Shown: positions 44,968 to 53,626, counted from the first letter of the stretch. The stretch is DNA of 64,000 nt from Nitrincola alkalisediminis (GCF_009821115.1 NZ_VYTY01000003.1:310001-374000); one strand, 5' to 3'. Program-made: numbers and translations. The notes: a model not told the origin generated them from the sequence alone.

Positions 44968-46361
44968 TTTGAAGATTCCTGGCGGTCCGTGAATATTTCT
45001 AATGCCTTGCGTGTGCCCGCAAACTTACGTCGAATTTCTTCATACTCATCAGCAGGATTCGAGTCGTAGACATTACCGCCACAGGTTTGCACATAGGCTT
45101 GGTTGCCTTTGGCAAAGACGGTGCGAATTGGAATAGCAAAGGTGCAATCACCATTAAATGAGAAGTTGCCGACAGCGCCCCCGTATGGACCACGACCATC
45201 GGTTTCGAGGTCGTCAATGATTTTCATGGCTTCAATTTTAGGAGCACCCGTTAGTGTCCCAGCCGGAAAGTTGCTGGCCAGTGCTGAAAACATGTCTTCT
45301 TTTTCGTCGATGATCCCAACAATTTCACTGGAAATGTGTTGTACATGGCTGAAGCGTTTGATGTCCATCAGGCTGCGAACTTTGACGGTGCCAAAGCGAG
45401 CGACGCGGCCAATATCGTTGCGGTGTAAATCCACGATCATATTGTGTTCAGCAATTTCTTTAGGATCGTTTAACAACACTCGGGCTAGAGCTGTGTCCTC
45501 TTGTGCATCTTTTCCACGTCGAGTGGTGCCTGCAAGAGGGAAGGTCTCCATCTCACCTTGGCGCAGTCTAAACAAGAGTTCGGGGCTGGCACCGATGAGT
45601 TTTTGGTCGTCAAACTTGAGATAGTACATCTGCGGTGAAGGATTAACCTCGCGCAGTTGCTCATACATATTGAGGGTATCGCCTTCAAAGCGTAGGTACT
45701 TTTTGAAGCCGACTTCGCACTGAAAAATCTTACCTTCAATGATATCCTGCTTAACCTTCATCACGGCCTGGGCATGCTGTTGTTCGGTCATGGTTTCATG
45801 TGTGAACTCAATGCGCAAAGGGCCCATGCCTTCAAAAGGCGTGGCCATAATGTCATGAATCAGCTGAATACGATTTTCACTGTAGTAAAAATAAATGATC
45901 TCGCCCGTCATTTTGTCGAGAATCAGCCCATCCTTATAAAGCCCAAAGCGGAAGGATTCAAACCAGTCATTGGTTTTCAGCGCTAATGAGGGTTCGAAGT
46001 AGCTCATCGCATCGTAGCTAATATAGCCTGTCAAACCACCGGCATACTTTCGTGAAATGATGTCTTGCGGCATGATTTCGCGCAGCAAGTAGTAGGGATT
46101 ATCACTCTCGTAGTGCTCTTTATTGCCTTGACGATCTTCGATTGTCAGCTGCTTACCCTTGGCGTAGAGCAATTGTTCGGGATCAAAGCCTATAATGGAG
46201 TGACGAGAAAAGTGACTGTCTTCCCCCAAAGACTCCAACATAAAACAATGCGTGAAGCGTTTTTCGATTTTGCAGAACAAATCAAAAAAATCGCAGTCAG
46301 TCGTTAGCGTGATGTAGTGTGGCTTACGAGGAAGCTCGATTTTTTTCGGTCGGTTAGACAT
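44964..46361 (-). CDS. trpE: Anthranilate synthase component I TrpE
   Basis: A 465-residue chorismate-utilising enzyme. The N-terminal tryptophan-feedback motif reads MLES (residues 41-44). The catalytic domain shows SPELLFRL, LAGTTRRG, EHNMIVDLHRNDIG, FPAGTLTGAPKIEAM and GGNVYDSNPADEYEE. The feedback motif argues for TrpE rather than PabB. It follows trpR by 12 bases. The C-terminal wording differs from the usual gammaproteobacterial TrpE, so it may be a divergent or transferred type. Confidence 0.82.
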   Translation of the reverse strand: MSNRPKKIELPRKPHYITLTTDCDFFDLFCKIEKRFTHCFMLESLGEDSHFSRHSIIGFDPEQLLYAKGKQLTIEDRQGNKEHYESDNPYYLLREIMPQDIISRKYAGGLTGYISYDAMSYFEPSLALKTNDWFESFRFGLYKDGLILDKMTGEIIYFYYSENRIQLIHDIMATPFEGMGPLRIEFTHETMTEQQHAQAVMKVKQDIIEGKIFQCEVGFKKYLRFEGDTLNMYEQLREVNPSPQMYYLKFDDQKLIGASPELLFRLRQGEMETFPLAGTTRRGKDAQEDTALARVLLNDPKEIAEHNMIVDLHRNDIGRVARFGTVKVRSLMDIKRFSHVQHISSEIVGIIDEKEDMFSALASNFPAGTLTGAPKIEAMKIIDDLETDGRGPYGGAVGNFSFNGDCTFAIPIRTVFAKGNQAYVQTCGGNVYDSNPADEYEEIRRKFAGTRKALEIFTDRQESSK

Positions 46362-46373
46362 GATGAACTCTTG

Positions 46374-46616
46374 TTAGTCACGTTTGAGCGCACGAGCGCC
46401 ACGGGAAACGGTTGCGATACCCACACCGAGCTGCTCAGCAATTTTTCGCTGAGGAATACCGGCTTGCAGCATTTTTAGAATCTGGAGTCGCTTAGGAATT
46501 TCATTAAGTTCAGCGGGCGTGAGCAAACTTTCCAGTAGGATCATCAGGCTTTCATGGCTATCAGCCGCTAAAATTGCATCCAAAAACGCCTCGGTATAAG
46601 GGTCTTTTGTATTCAT
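46374..46616 (-). CDS. trpR: Trp repressor TrpR
   Basis: An 80-residue TrpR-family repressor, shorter than the E. coli protein (108). It carries LLTPAELNEIPKRLQILKML and the helix-turn-helix PQRKIAEQLGVGIATVSRGA (about residues 54-73). It is cotranscribed ahead of trpEG and behind slt. The slt-trpR neighbourhood is also found in E. coli. It probably represses anthranilate synthesis when tryptophan is plentiful. Confidence 0.85.
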   Translation of the reverse strand: MNTKDPYTEAFLDAILAADSHESLMILLESLLTPAELNEIPKRLQILKMLQAGIPQRKIAEQLGVGIATVSRGARALKRD

Positions 46617-46626
46617 GTACTAGTAC
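46617..46626 (-). promoter_or_regulatory. Palindrome GTACTAGTAC abutting the trpR start
   Basis: A perfect 10-bp palindrome sits directly before the trpR ATG. It contains the CTAG core and the GTACTAG half-site wording of trp operators (GTACTAGTTAACTAGTAC in E. coli) but lacks the second half-site. It may be a TrpR site giving autoregulation. There is no obvious ribosome site between it and the ATG. Confidence 0.4.
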
Positions 46627-46635
46627 GCTATCACA

Positions 46636-47340
46636 TTACTGTGCAGATTGGTAGCGTTGATGCAAGGTCGCGACGCGATCAACGTAGGCGCGTGTCTCAG
46701 GAAAGGGAGGAATACCACCGTAGCGCTGAACAGCCCCCGGGCCTGCATTATAGGCGGCAGTCGCCAGGCGAATATCGCCGTTATATTGGCGCAGTAAGGC
46801 TGAAAGGTATCTAACACCGCCGCCAATATTTTCGCGAGCATCCATGGCATTGCGAACGCCCATATCGGAAGCCGTGCCGGGCATCAATTGCATTAAGCCT
46901 TGTGCTCCTTTAGGGGAAATTGCGCCTGGATTAAATGCCGATTCAGCATGAATGACAGCACGAATGAGTGCAGCATCGACTTGATAGGTTTGTGCGGCGT
47001 GATTGATTTCATCCCGGTAACGGTCTGTGAATAAACGTGTGCTTCGCCAGTTGATACCCGAGTCAACACGGCAGGCGTAACAGTCAAAACGGAGGACGGT
47101 ATAATCAACGCCGTCTAAAGGTCGTTGATCGGTAAAGGCCAGACTGCCATCGCGGGTACGATAAGAAAACACCGAGCGTGTTTGTGAGCTGCTCGCTTGA
47201 CCCGAACGTCCGGTGTTGGAAAATTCGATTCGGCCGTCAGGGTGGACGATGCGTTCGATGCTGCCATTAGCACTAGTCAGTGACGCGCTTAGACCAAGGC
47301 TTATGGCTAGGGTTAATTGTGTTAAAAAACGAGTATCCAT
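46636..47340 (-). CDS. Lytic transglycosylase (Slt family)
   Basis: A 234-residue exported enzyme with signal peptide (start at MDTRFL, 47340, preceded by GAAGG), a short DUF4124-like N-terminal segment and a C-terminal SLT domain. The catalytic Glu is in [20 protein letters not shown], followed by [10 protein letters not shown] and [10 protein letters not shown]. It cleaves peptidoglycan glycan strands. An ATG at 47373 would put 11 extra residues before the signal peptide. It leads the slt-trpR-trpE-trpG cluster. Confidence 0.87.
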   Translation of the reverse strand: MDTRFLTQLTLAISLGLSASLTSANGSIERIVHPDGRIEFSNTGRSGQASSSQTRSVFSYRTRDGSLAFTDQRPLDGVDYTVLRFDCYACRVDSGINWRSTRLFTDRYRDEINHAAQTYQVDAALIRAVIHAESAFNPGAISPKGAQGLMQLMPGTASDMGVRNAMDARENIGGGVRYLSALLRQYNGDIRLATAAYNAGPGAVQRYGGIPPFPETRAYVDRVATLHQRYQSAQ

Positions 47341-47449
47341 ACGATAACCTTCAGCGAATGACCTGCCAATCAAAGATAGGAATCATACCTTCTGAGTCTT
47401 TTGAAGACCATAGGTTTTCAGTCGCGAATACCCCAACACCTCACTTCAG

Positions 47450-48316
47450 TTAGCCAATATGAGCCTGTTTTGAGCAGAGGGTTTCTGTCTGTGAACGCGC
47501 ATTCAGCGTCACTTGTCCTATGTAGATCAACGTGGGCGATTGCAATGCCATAGAGTTCACACAGTTGCTCATTTCGGCCAGCGTACTTTTGATCATGCGC
47601 TCATTTTTATGGGTTCCGTTTTCAACAAATAACACAGGCCAGTGGGCAGGCAGTCCATGTTTTTGTAACTCTTGGCTGATGGTCGAGACTTTAGATAGGC
47701 CCATATAAAAAACCAAGGTTTCATCGGTTTTCGCTAAGTCTGCCCAATTGATATCACGATCATCACAAAAATGGGCCGTGATCAGTCGAAGTCTGGGTGC
47801 GATTCCGCGCTCGGTCAGTGAAAAGCCTAATCCCGCCGCACAGCCTGCTGCGGCCGTAATGCCAGGAATGATGCTGTAAGGGATATGAGCGGCTTGCAAT
47901 GCTTGAATCTCTTCGGTGACGCGGCCGAAAATCAAAGGGTCGCCCCCCTTTAAGCGCACAACCTTGAGACCTTGTTGACCTAGCTCGACCAACAGCTGAT
48001 TAATGTCGTGCTGTGACATCGAGTGATGGCCTTTGCGTTTGCCTACGTATATCCGTTTGATGTACGCGGGGATCTCGTCGAGCAATTCTTGGCTCACCAA
48101 CGCATCGTAAACCAGGATGTCTGCCTCAAGAATCCGTTGCCAACCTTTGCGTGTGATCAGCTCTGGATCACCGGGGCCCGCTCCAACTAAGGCCACTTGA
48201 CCTTGGCGCGCGCGTCCACGGAAAAAGGATACGAGCCCACTAAGACCCTTTTCCATCTTTATAGAAGAAAAACGGCTTTGAAAAGCCAAAGGGCTGAACG
48301 GATGTAGTGCTGGCAT
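47450..48316 (-). CDS. cobA: Uroporphyrinogen-III C-methyltransferase (CobA/SUMT)
   Basis: A 288-residue SUMT with VGAGPGDPELITRKGW (about residues 44-59), VYVGKRKGHH and the VRLKGGDPLIFGR loop (about 119-131). It makes precorrin-2, which leads to siroheme, the cofactor of assimilatory nitrite and sulfite reductases. GGAG lies 8 bases before the ATG at 48316. A terminator-bearing leader and a sigma-54-like promoter upstream tie it to nitrate assimilation. Confidence 0.9.
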   Translation of the reverse strand: MPALHPFSPLAFQSRFSSIKMEKGLSGLVSFFRGRARQGQVALVGAGPGDPELITRKGWQRILEADILVYDALVSQELLDEIPAYIKRIYVGKRKGHHSMSQHDINQLLVELGQQGLKVVRLKGGDPLIFGRVTEEIQALQAAHIPYSIIPGITAAAGCAAGLGFSLTERGIAPRLRLITAHFCDDRDINWADLAKTDETLVFYMGLSKVSTISQELQKHGLPAHWPVLFVENGTHKNERMIKSTLAEMSNCVNSMALQSPTLIYIGQVTLNARSQTETLCSKQAHIG

Positions 48317-48333
48317 GGCTGACTCCTAAGCAT

Positions 48334-48380
48334 AAAAAAACCCGCAGGTCGTTAGGACATTCATCCTGTCAACCTGCGGG
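48334..48380 (-). terminator. Leader terminator (candidate NasR attenuator) of cobA
   Basis: On the minus strand CCCGCAGGT and ACCTGCGGG form a 9-bp stem with an inner AGGA/TCCT stem holding a six-base loop, followed by TTTTTTT. It ends 18 bases before the cobA start, so it would block cobA unless antiterminated. NasR (61515-62777) is the obvious candidate antiterminator. The rest of 48317-48647 holds the promoter elements listed next. Confidence 0.75.
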
Positions 48381-48452
48381 CTACGTTACCCAATTTCAGT
48401 GAAGGCGTTACTGCGTAAGCATCACACTTTACTGTTTGATTACACTATTACT

Positions 48453-48468
48453 TGCAATTTATAGGCCA
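48453..48468 (-). promoter_or_regulatory. Sigma-54-like promoter of cobA
   Basis: TGGCCTATAAATTGCA on the minus strand has GG-N10-GC and a perfect TTGCA -12 box, but a weaker -24 box (CCTA instead of CACG). An NtrC-like dyad, GCTCCAACATAGCGC, lies about 55 bases further upstream (48522-48536). Confidence 0.55.
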
Positions 48469-48647
48469 TTCAATAAACAACGTATTTTGAAGGTGTTTTC
48501 AGTGTTGGGTCATTTTTGGGTGCGCTATGTTGGAGCGCAGATGCTTTAGTGTGCCATAAATGAAGGCGGAGCGCTGGACGGATGAATCTGCTAAACACGA
48601 GCAATTACGGTAGTATTGGTTTTTTTATCTGTCGTTGAATGTAACCA

Positions 48648-49748
48648 ATGCCCAGCACCTCTATTTCATCCCCTCGAATATTGCTTCTTTCGGCGTACGA
48701 TGCCGCCAGTCATAAGCGTTGGCGAACTCAACTTATGGCCGCGTTGCCTGAAATGCATTGGCACACCTTAGTGTTATCGCCCCGTTACTTCAGTTGGCGT
48801 ATTCGAGGAAATGCCTTGAGTTGGTTTCAACATCCGCAATTGCGAGAATCATGGGACCTATTAATCTGCACGTCCATGGTCGATCTAGCTGGGTTGCGTG
48901 GCTTACACCCTCATTTGGCGAAAACACCGGCCTTGCTCTATATGCATGAAAATCAGTTTGCCTTTCCAGACTCAGGTCGCCAGCATAAAAGCTACGAGCC
49001 GCAAATGATTAACCTCTACAGCGCCTTATCTGCCGAACAGATACTGTTTAACAGCGAGTGGAACCGCCGTAGTTTTATTGAGGGAGCCAGTGCTCTGCTT
49101 AAAAAACTGCCAGATGAAATACCTGTCGGTTTGATGGATCATATTTTCGAGAAATCATCGATTCTTCCTGTACCGATTGAGGATGAACTCTTTGCGGTAC
49201 GAGAGAGGCCCATTCATCACACCCAGCCACATCTCTTGTGGAATCATCGTTGGGAGTACGATAAGGGGCCTGATCGATTAGCGTATTTTTTGGATGCGTT
49301 ACTGGAGCGAAAGCAAGATTTTTCACTCAGTCTAGTGGGAGAGCAGTTTCGTAAGCAGCCGGAGGCTTTTCAGTGCATACGTGAGCGTCATGCGGAGCGA
49401 ATCGTGAACTGGGGCTTTATGGCTGACGTATCAGAGTATCGTAGGCTTTTAACGCAAGCGGACGTTGTGTTATCAACGGCGCTGCATGATTTTCAAGGCT
49501 TGTCGATGCTAGAGGCCATGGCCGCGGGTTGCATTCCCTATGCACCAAAGCGCTTGGCGTACCCTGAGTATATCAAGGCACCTTTTTTATATGCGAGTGA
49601 GTTGAATGAACCCATAAAGGAGGCGGAGCAGGCGGCCGATCAATTTGTGCAATTATGGCAACAACCTCTGGAGGCTCAGATGCCAGATTTGTGGCGTTTA
49701 TCGCAATTGCTGCCTGTCTATCGTACCGCCATCAAGGCTTTGCTTTAA
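48648..49748 (+). CDS. tRNA-queuosine alpha-mannosyltransferase-like glycosyltransferase (DUF3524)
   Basis: A 366-residue GT-B glycosyltransferase. The N-terminal DUF3524 domain (about residues 8-180) opens with ILLLSAYDAASHKRWR and contains LLYMHENQFAFP. The C-terminal glycosyltransferase-1 domain has LWNHRWEYDKGPD and HDFQGLSMLEAMAAGC. This layout is that of the GTDC1/QTMAN family, whose animal members add mannose to queuosine in tRNA. It lies 12 bases before alkB. Confidence 0.78.
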   Translation: MPSTSISSPRILLLSAYDAASHKRWRTQLMAALPEMHWHTLVLSPRYFSWRIRGNALSWFQHPQLRESWDLLICTSMVDLAGLRGLHPHLAKTPALLYMHENQFAFPDSGRQHKSYEPQMINLYSALSAEQILFNSEWNRRSFIEGASALLKKLPDEIPVGLMDHIFEKSSILPVPIEDELFAVRERPIHHTQPHLLWNHRWEYDKGPDRLAYFLDALLERKQDFSLSLVGEQFRKQPEAFQCIRERHAERIVNWGFMADVSEYRRLLTQADVVLSTALHDFQGLSMLEAMAAGCIPYAPKRLAYPEYIKAPFLYASELNEPIKEAEQAADQFVQLWQQPLEAQMPDLWRLSQLLPVYRTAIKALL

Positions 49749-49760
49749 CGAGGAAGGAAA

Positions 49761-50420
49761 GTGACGGGAGATCTATTTGACGATGCGTGTGCACCCACCC
49801 CTTGGGTGCAGGTGATTGGCGATGATGCCGTCATTTTAAGACACTTTGCAATCGAGTGGGTTGGCGAGCTGCTGGAGGGCATTGCCAATATAGAAGCCTT
49901 ATCTCCTTTTCGTCGGCAGCAAACACCCGGTGGATTTTGGATGTCAGTCAGTATGAGCAATTGTGGTTCCTTTGGATGGATAAGTGATCGCAAGGGGTAT
50001 CGTTATGCTGCTGTCGATCCTGTGACGGGGAACCTTTGGCCAGCCATGCCTGCTTTATTTTATCAAGTCGCGGCAGCGGCAGCAGAGCAAGCGGGTTTTA
50101 AAGGCTTTATGCCGGATGCTTGTTTGATTAATCGTTATGAGATCGGAACCAAGATGTCTTTGCATCAGGATAAGGATGAGCAAGACATGTCACAGCCGAT
50201 TGTATCTGTGTCGCTAGGGCTGCCCGCTGTGTTTATGTTCGGTGGGGAGCGTCGTCAAGACCCCGTGCAGCGCTTCCCTTTATTACAAGGGGATGTGGTG
50301 GTGTGGGGTGGTCGTTCACGCCTCAATTTTCATGGGGTTATGCCCTTAAAAGCCGATTTGAATGAGCCTAATGCGCAGGTCGGTGTTCGCTATAATTTGA
50401 CCTTTCGGAAGGCTTGTTAA
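49761..50420 (+). CDS. alkB: AlkB-type 2-oxoglutarate/Fe(II) dioxygenase
   Basis: A 219-residue dioxygenase. Iron ligands are in SLHQDKDEQD (HxD, about residues 134-136) and RLNFHGV; the 2-oxoglutarate-binding RYNLTFRK is near the C-terminus. AlkB reverses 1-methyladenine and 3-methylcytosine damage in DNA and RNA. It starts at GTG after GAGGAAGGAA, close behind the tRNA-glycosyltransferase-like gene, suggesting co-transcription. Confidence 0.87.
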   Translation: MTGDLFDDACAPTPWVQVIGDDAVILRHFAIEWVGELLEGIANIEALSPFRRQQTPGGFWMSVSMSNCGSFGWISDRKGYRYAAVDPVTGNLWPAMPALFYQVAAAAAEQAGFKGFMPDACLINRYEIGTKMSLHQDKDEQDMSQPIVSVSLGLPAVFMFGGERRQDPVQRFPLLQGDVVVWGGRSRLNFHGVMPLKADLNEPNAQVGVRYNLTFRKAC

Positions 50421-50580
50421 TACATAGTGCTTTCCATACTTGTTTAAGGCGCTTTCTGCTTTCGCCTTCCGTTATGTTCCTCTATGGACATTTTACCTTG
50501 CATCCACTCATTTTATTAGTAAAATCTAATTTAGATTGGTTTTACTTTATTCGATTAACTCAACGTAAAAAGGAAGTGCA

Positions 50581-51015
50581 ATGAAACGTTCAATTTTACC
50601 CGCCCTTGTTCTCGCGTCTTCAGTGGCTTTGTCTCCGTTCAGTTTTGCTGAAGGCCAAGCCGCTGAAAGTGCACTCATTTTAGTGAACAGTGCAGATCTA
50701 CAAACGCAAGGAATGGCGATGGTGCTGGGCAATGCGATGCAAGGTCAAGGCGCGCAAGTGGATGTTCTTCTCTGCGGACCTGCCGGGGATCTTGCTTTAA
50801 AAGCGACGGAAAACGAAACACTCAAGCCTCGCGATGTGACGCCTGAGCAGTTGCTGATGAATTTACAAAAGGGCGGAGCAAAGGTTGAGGTTTGCGCACT
50901 CTACTTACCGAACAGTGGCAATACTGAAGATGCATTGCGTGAAGGAATCACCCCTGCGGCTCCACCAGAAGTGGCTACAAAAATGCTGAGCAGCACTAAA
51001 GTCTTCTCTTTCTAA
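50581..51015 (+). CDS. Exported DsrE-family protein
   Basis: A 144-residue protein with a clear signal peptide (cleavage near FSFAEG). The mature part resembles the DsrE/DsrF sulfur-relay fold: ALILVNSADLQTQGMAMVLG, VDVLLCGPAGDLAL, and a Cys at VEVCALYLPNSG. Its periplasmic location is unusual for sulfur-relay proteins. AAAAAGGAAG precedes the ATG. It overlaps the next, convergent gene by 4 bases. Confidence 0.7.
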   Translation: MKRSILPALVLASSVALSPFSFAEGQAAESALILVNSADLQTQGMAMVLGNAMQGQGAQVDVLLCGPAGDLALKATENETLKPRDVTPEQLLMNLQKGGAKVEVCALYLPNSGNTEDALREGITPAAPPEVATKMLSSTKVFSF

Positions 51016-51356
51016 GACTTGCCTAATGCGATGGTCGGATGCGTTCGGTCATCGCCTCTTAATGCACAAAACTCTTGCGTAGATCCATCTGCATATTGAA
51101 TGCGCACGTTAAAACCTAACCCTGGTTGATGGTTTAATAATAACGTCCGGGTTTGCCCAGGCTCAATTCTGAGGGCGAGCAGGTTGGATTGGGAGTCCGC
51201 ATTGCCAAACTCAAGTTGTATGGATTGCATCTGTATCTGGCCCGTATTGCTGAAGGTCACTGCCATGCCTTCAAGGGGGGCCGGTATCCACCGTGAAGTG
51301 CCCCAGCCTATGAAAAAACTCACAACGATCATTAAAATCCATTTGTTTCGTGTCAT
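51012..51356 (-). CDS. Hypothetical membrane-anchored protein
   Basis: A 114-residue protein with one N-terminal hydrophobic segment (about residues 5-21) and an extracytoplasmic beta-rich domain (NTGQIQMQSIQLEFGN). I do not recognise a family. It converges on the DsrE-like gene. Confidence 0.5.
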   Translation of the reverse strand: MTRNKWILMIVVSFFIGWGTSRWIPAPLEGMAVTFSNTGQIQMQSIQLEFGNADSQSNLLALRIEPGQTRTLLLNHQPGLGFNVRIQYADGSTQEFCALRGDDRTHPTIALGKS

Positions 51357-51451
51357 GGTAGCTCCTCAATGCATCGGCTTTACAATGGCGAAAAGACAGT
51401 GAATGATTTATCGTAAGGTGACTACCTTGCCTGATTGATGAGAAAATTGCG

Positions 51452-51670
51452 ATGAGTGAATTAAACGAAAAAACACTGCATGCCTTAAAAGTCGCCTTTA
51501 CGTTTATGCCAAAGGCAATTGAAGTGACCCGCTACGAATATGGCGAAGACTACCAACGGATTATCGATCAGATAGAGCTGGTGCGCGAAGCATTGCTCCT
51601 TAATGATATCGACCCAGAAGAGGTCGATGGCGATATTCATCCAGATCAAACACCGAATTCGTGTTATTGA
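51452..51670 (+). CDS. Small acidic hypothetical protein
   Basis: A 72-residue acidic, largely helical protein (MSELNEKTLHALKVAFTFMP...) starting about 8 bases after GATGAGAA. It has no signal or membrane segment. No family recognised. Confidence 0.55.
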   Translation: MSELNEKTLHALKVAFTFMPKAIEVTRYEYGEDYQRIIDQIELVREALLLNDIDPEEVDGDIHPDQTPNSCY

Positions 51671-51793
51671 TCAATATCTCCTTTTAATCCCTTAGTCAAA
51701 TAGGGTGGTTAAAAAACGATCAGTTTCTTGGCGGGAAGTTGGATTTAAACTAAAATGCACTAATACCTAAGATAAATGAAAAGGAATATTGAA

Positions 51794-53080
51794 ATGTCTT
51801 TGTTGAAAAGTTTATTAAATCTTGCCAAAAAACAAGGCGATGTCATTAAAGGGACAAAGCAAAATGACAACTTTGTTGTTGATGGCAATCTATCCAAAGC
51901 GAAGTTAGGCGCTGGGGACGACACGCTCACCGTAACAGGCGATGCATGGAAGATAAAAGCAGGTCATGGAGATGACACAGTCATTGTTGACGGAAATCTT
52001 TGGAAGGCCAGCTTAGGTAAAGGCGACGATGTCCTTGAAGTCGGGGGTAGCGCTCATAAGATCAAAGCAGGTGCGGGTGATGATAAGGTCGTTGTCGGCG
52101 GAGATGTTCATAAAGTGAGCTTGGGTAAAGGCGATGATAACCTTTGTGTAGAGGGCGATGCCAATAAAGTTCGCGCAGGATCTGGGGACGATGTCGTTTC
52201 TATCGGTGGCGATTTAGGAAAAGCGTCTTTGGGTAAAGGTGATGATTGCTTAGACGTTGATGGAAATGCACAGAAGATAAAGGCTGGCTCTGGCAATGAC
52301 GTCGTTACCGTGGGTGGTGATGTGGGTAAAGTCAGTCTAGGCAAAGGAAATGATCAGTTATACGTTGGCGGAGATGCCTCTAAGGTTACCGCTTTAGGCC
52401 GTGGTGAAAACCAAATCATGATTGAGGGTGATCTGAATAAAGCCTACTTAAGCAAAGGTGATAACGATCTATTTGTTGGCGGCGACGTGACCACTAAAAT
52501 CAAAGGCGGAAAAGATGACGATCTGATTTGGGTCAATGGTGATTTAGCGAAGGTATCTACGGGTAAAGGTGAAGACCAGCTGTATGTAGGTCAGAAAGCT
52601 GGAAAAGTTGACATGGGCGATGGTAATAATCTTGCCGTTATCAATACATTAGAGTCTTCTTTCAAATCAGGGTCAGGTAATGACCGTCTTGAGATTGATG
52701 TGAATAATGGAAAAGTTGACACAGGTTCAGGCAATGACACGGTTTACATAGGTTTCCATGCTAAGGACGTTGATCTGGGTAAGGGTGATGATCATTTAAT
52801 TTTGAACAGCTTTGCCGACGGTAGTTTTGCAGATGGTGGCAAGGGTTACGATGTCCTGACAATCGTGGGCGATGAATCAAATTATTCGATCACCTCTCAT
52901 AAGGGATATGACTATATTACTGATTTAGTTAGTAATGCGACGCTTAAAGCGCGGAACTTTCAAGAGATTAATTTTGTAGAGCAGTATGAATCCGACTATC
53001 TTGCTGAGTTTGATTTGGGATTCGTTAAGGATCTGGGCTCGTTGAATTGTGGCTGTGGCAAGGACGTGATAACCCTATAA
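51794..53080 (+). CDS. RTX-like calcium-binding repeat protein with 18-residue period
   Basis: A 428-residue acidic repeat protein. GxGDD-type motifs recur exactly every 18 residues from 39 to 183 (GAGDD 39, GHGDD 57, GKGDD 75 and so on) and more loosely to about 333. Between them lies a second half-repeat of the form VxGDxxKxx, which lacks the GGxGxD calcium motif. Successive units alternate (LGKGDD and AGSGDD), giving a 36-residue super-period. A C-terminal SNYSI...YITDLVSNATLKARNFQEINF segment is typical of the end of RTX regions. Type I secretion is likely, but no exporter is adjacent. AAAGGA precedes the ATG at 51794. Confidence 0.78.
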   Translation: MSLLKSLLNLAKKQGDVIKGTKQNDNFVVDGNLSKAKLGAGDDTLTVTGDAWKIKAGHGDDTVIVDGNLWKASLGKGDDVLEVGGSAHKIKAGAGDDKVVVGGDVHKVSLGKGDDNLCVEGDANKVRAGSGDDVVSIGGDLGKASLGKGDDCLDVDGNAQKIKAGSGNDVVTVGGDVGKVSLGKGNDQLYVGGDASKVTALGRGENQIMIEGDLNKAYLSKGDNDLFVGGDVTTKIKGGKDDDLIWVNGDLAKVSTGKGEDQLYVGQKAGKVDMGDGNNLAVINTLESSFKSGSGNDRLEIDVNNGKVDTGSGNDTVYIGFHAKDVDLGKGDDHLILNSFADGSFADGGKGYDVLTIVGDESNYSITSHKGYDYITDLVSNATLKARNFQEINFVEQYESDYLAEFDLGFVKDLGSLNCGCGKDVITL

Positions 53081-53097
53081 ACCGCGCCGCCTACTAT

Positions 53098-53136
53098 ATA
53101 ACAGCTCTCTAGGCTTAGAGGGCTGTTATCGATTTT
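53098..53136 (+). terminator. Terminator between the RTX-like gene and the phosphatase gene
   Basis: ATAACAGC and GCTGTTAT pair, with an inner CTCTA/TAGAG stem, followed by GATTTT. It lies between two convergent genes and probably acts on both strands. Confidence 0.72.
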
Positions 53137-53143
53137 AAAAACC

Positions 53144-53626
53144 TTACCTCTGCTGCCGTGCGATGTGCTCAAGTAGCCCTCGGCTTGCCGCTTCAATAAT
53201 ATCCACAACTTCGTGAAACCCTGCGTCTCCATCCGTGTAGTAGGGGTCGGGAACTTCAACACCTTGGTAAGGTGTTGCTGCGAAATCTGTGAAGAGTGAC
53301 AAATGCCCTTTGAAGTCTTTCGGTGCTAACGCCCTCAAGTCCTTTAGGTTATTTGCGTCCATCGCAAGGAGGTAATCAAACTGCTTGAAGTCCTCGACTC
53401 TCACTTGCCTTGCTCTTAACCCACTTAGGTTGTAGCCGCGCTTGAGTGCGACAGTCTGAGAGCGTGTGTCAGGAGCCTTGCCAATGTGCCATGCGGCCGT
53501 GCCCGCCGAGTCAATTGTAAATGGGTGTGAGTCTTGCTCGGACATCTCACGAAAAACGCCTTCTGCCGTGGGTGAGCGGCAAATGTTGCCTAAGCAAATA
53601 AACAGAACCGATGTGTGTTTCTTCAT
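53144..53626 (-). CDS. Low-molecular-weight protein-tyrosine phosphatase
   Basis: A 160-residue phosphatase with the P-loop FICLGNICRS (Cys11, Arg17) near the start and the general acid in VPDPYYTD (about residues 122-129). Such enzymes dephosphorylate tyrosines, often in surface polysaccharide regulation; no tyrosine kinase is adjacent. Confidence 0.9.
   Translation of the reverse strand: MKKHTSVLFICLGNICRSPTAEGVFREMSEQDSHPFTIDSAGTAAWHIGKAPDTRSQTVALKRGYNLSGLRARQVRVEDFKQFDYLLAMDANNLKDLRALAPKDFKGHLSLFTDFAATPYQGVEVPDPYYTDGDAGFHEVVDIIEAASRGLLEHIARQQR

Noticed and set aside
45103-45624. 173-codon open frame antisense to trpE
   Set aside because: A shadow of the trpE reading frame; low-complexity composition and no start signals.
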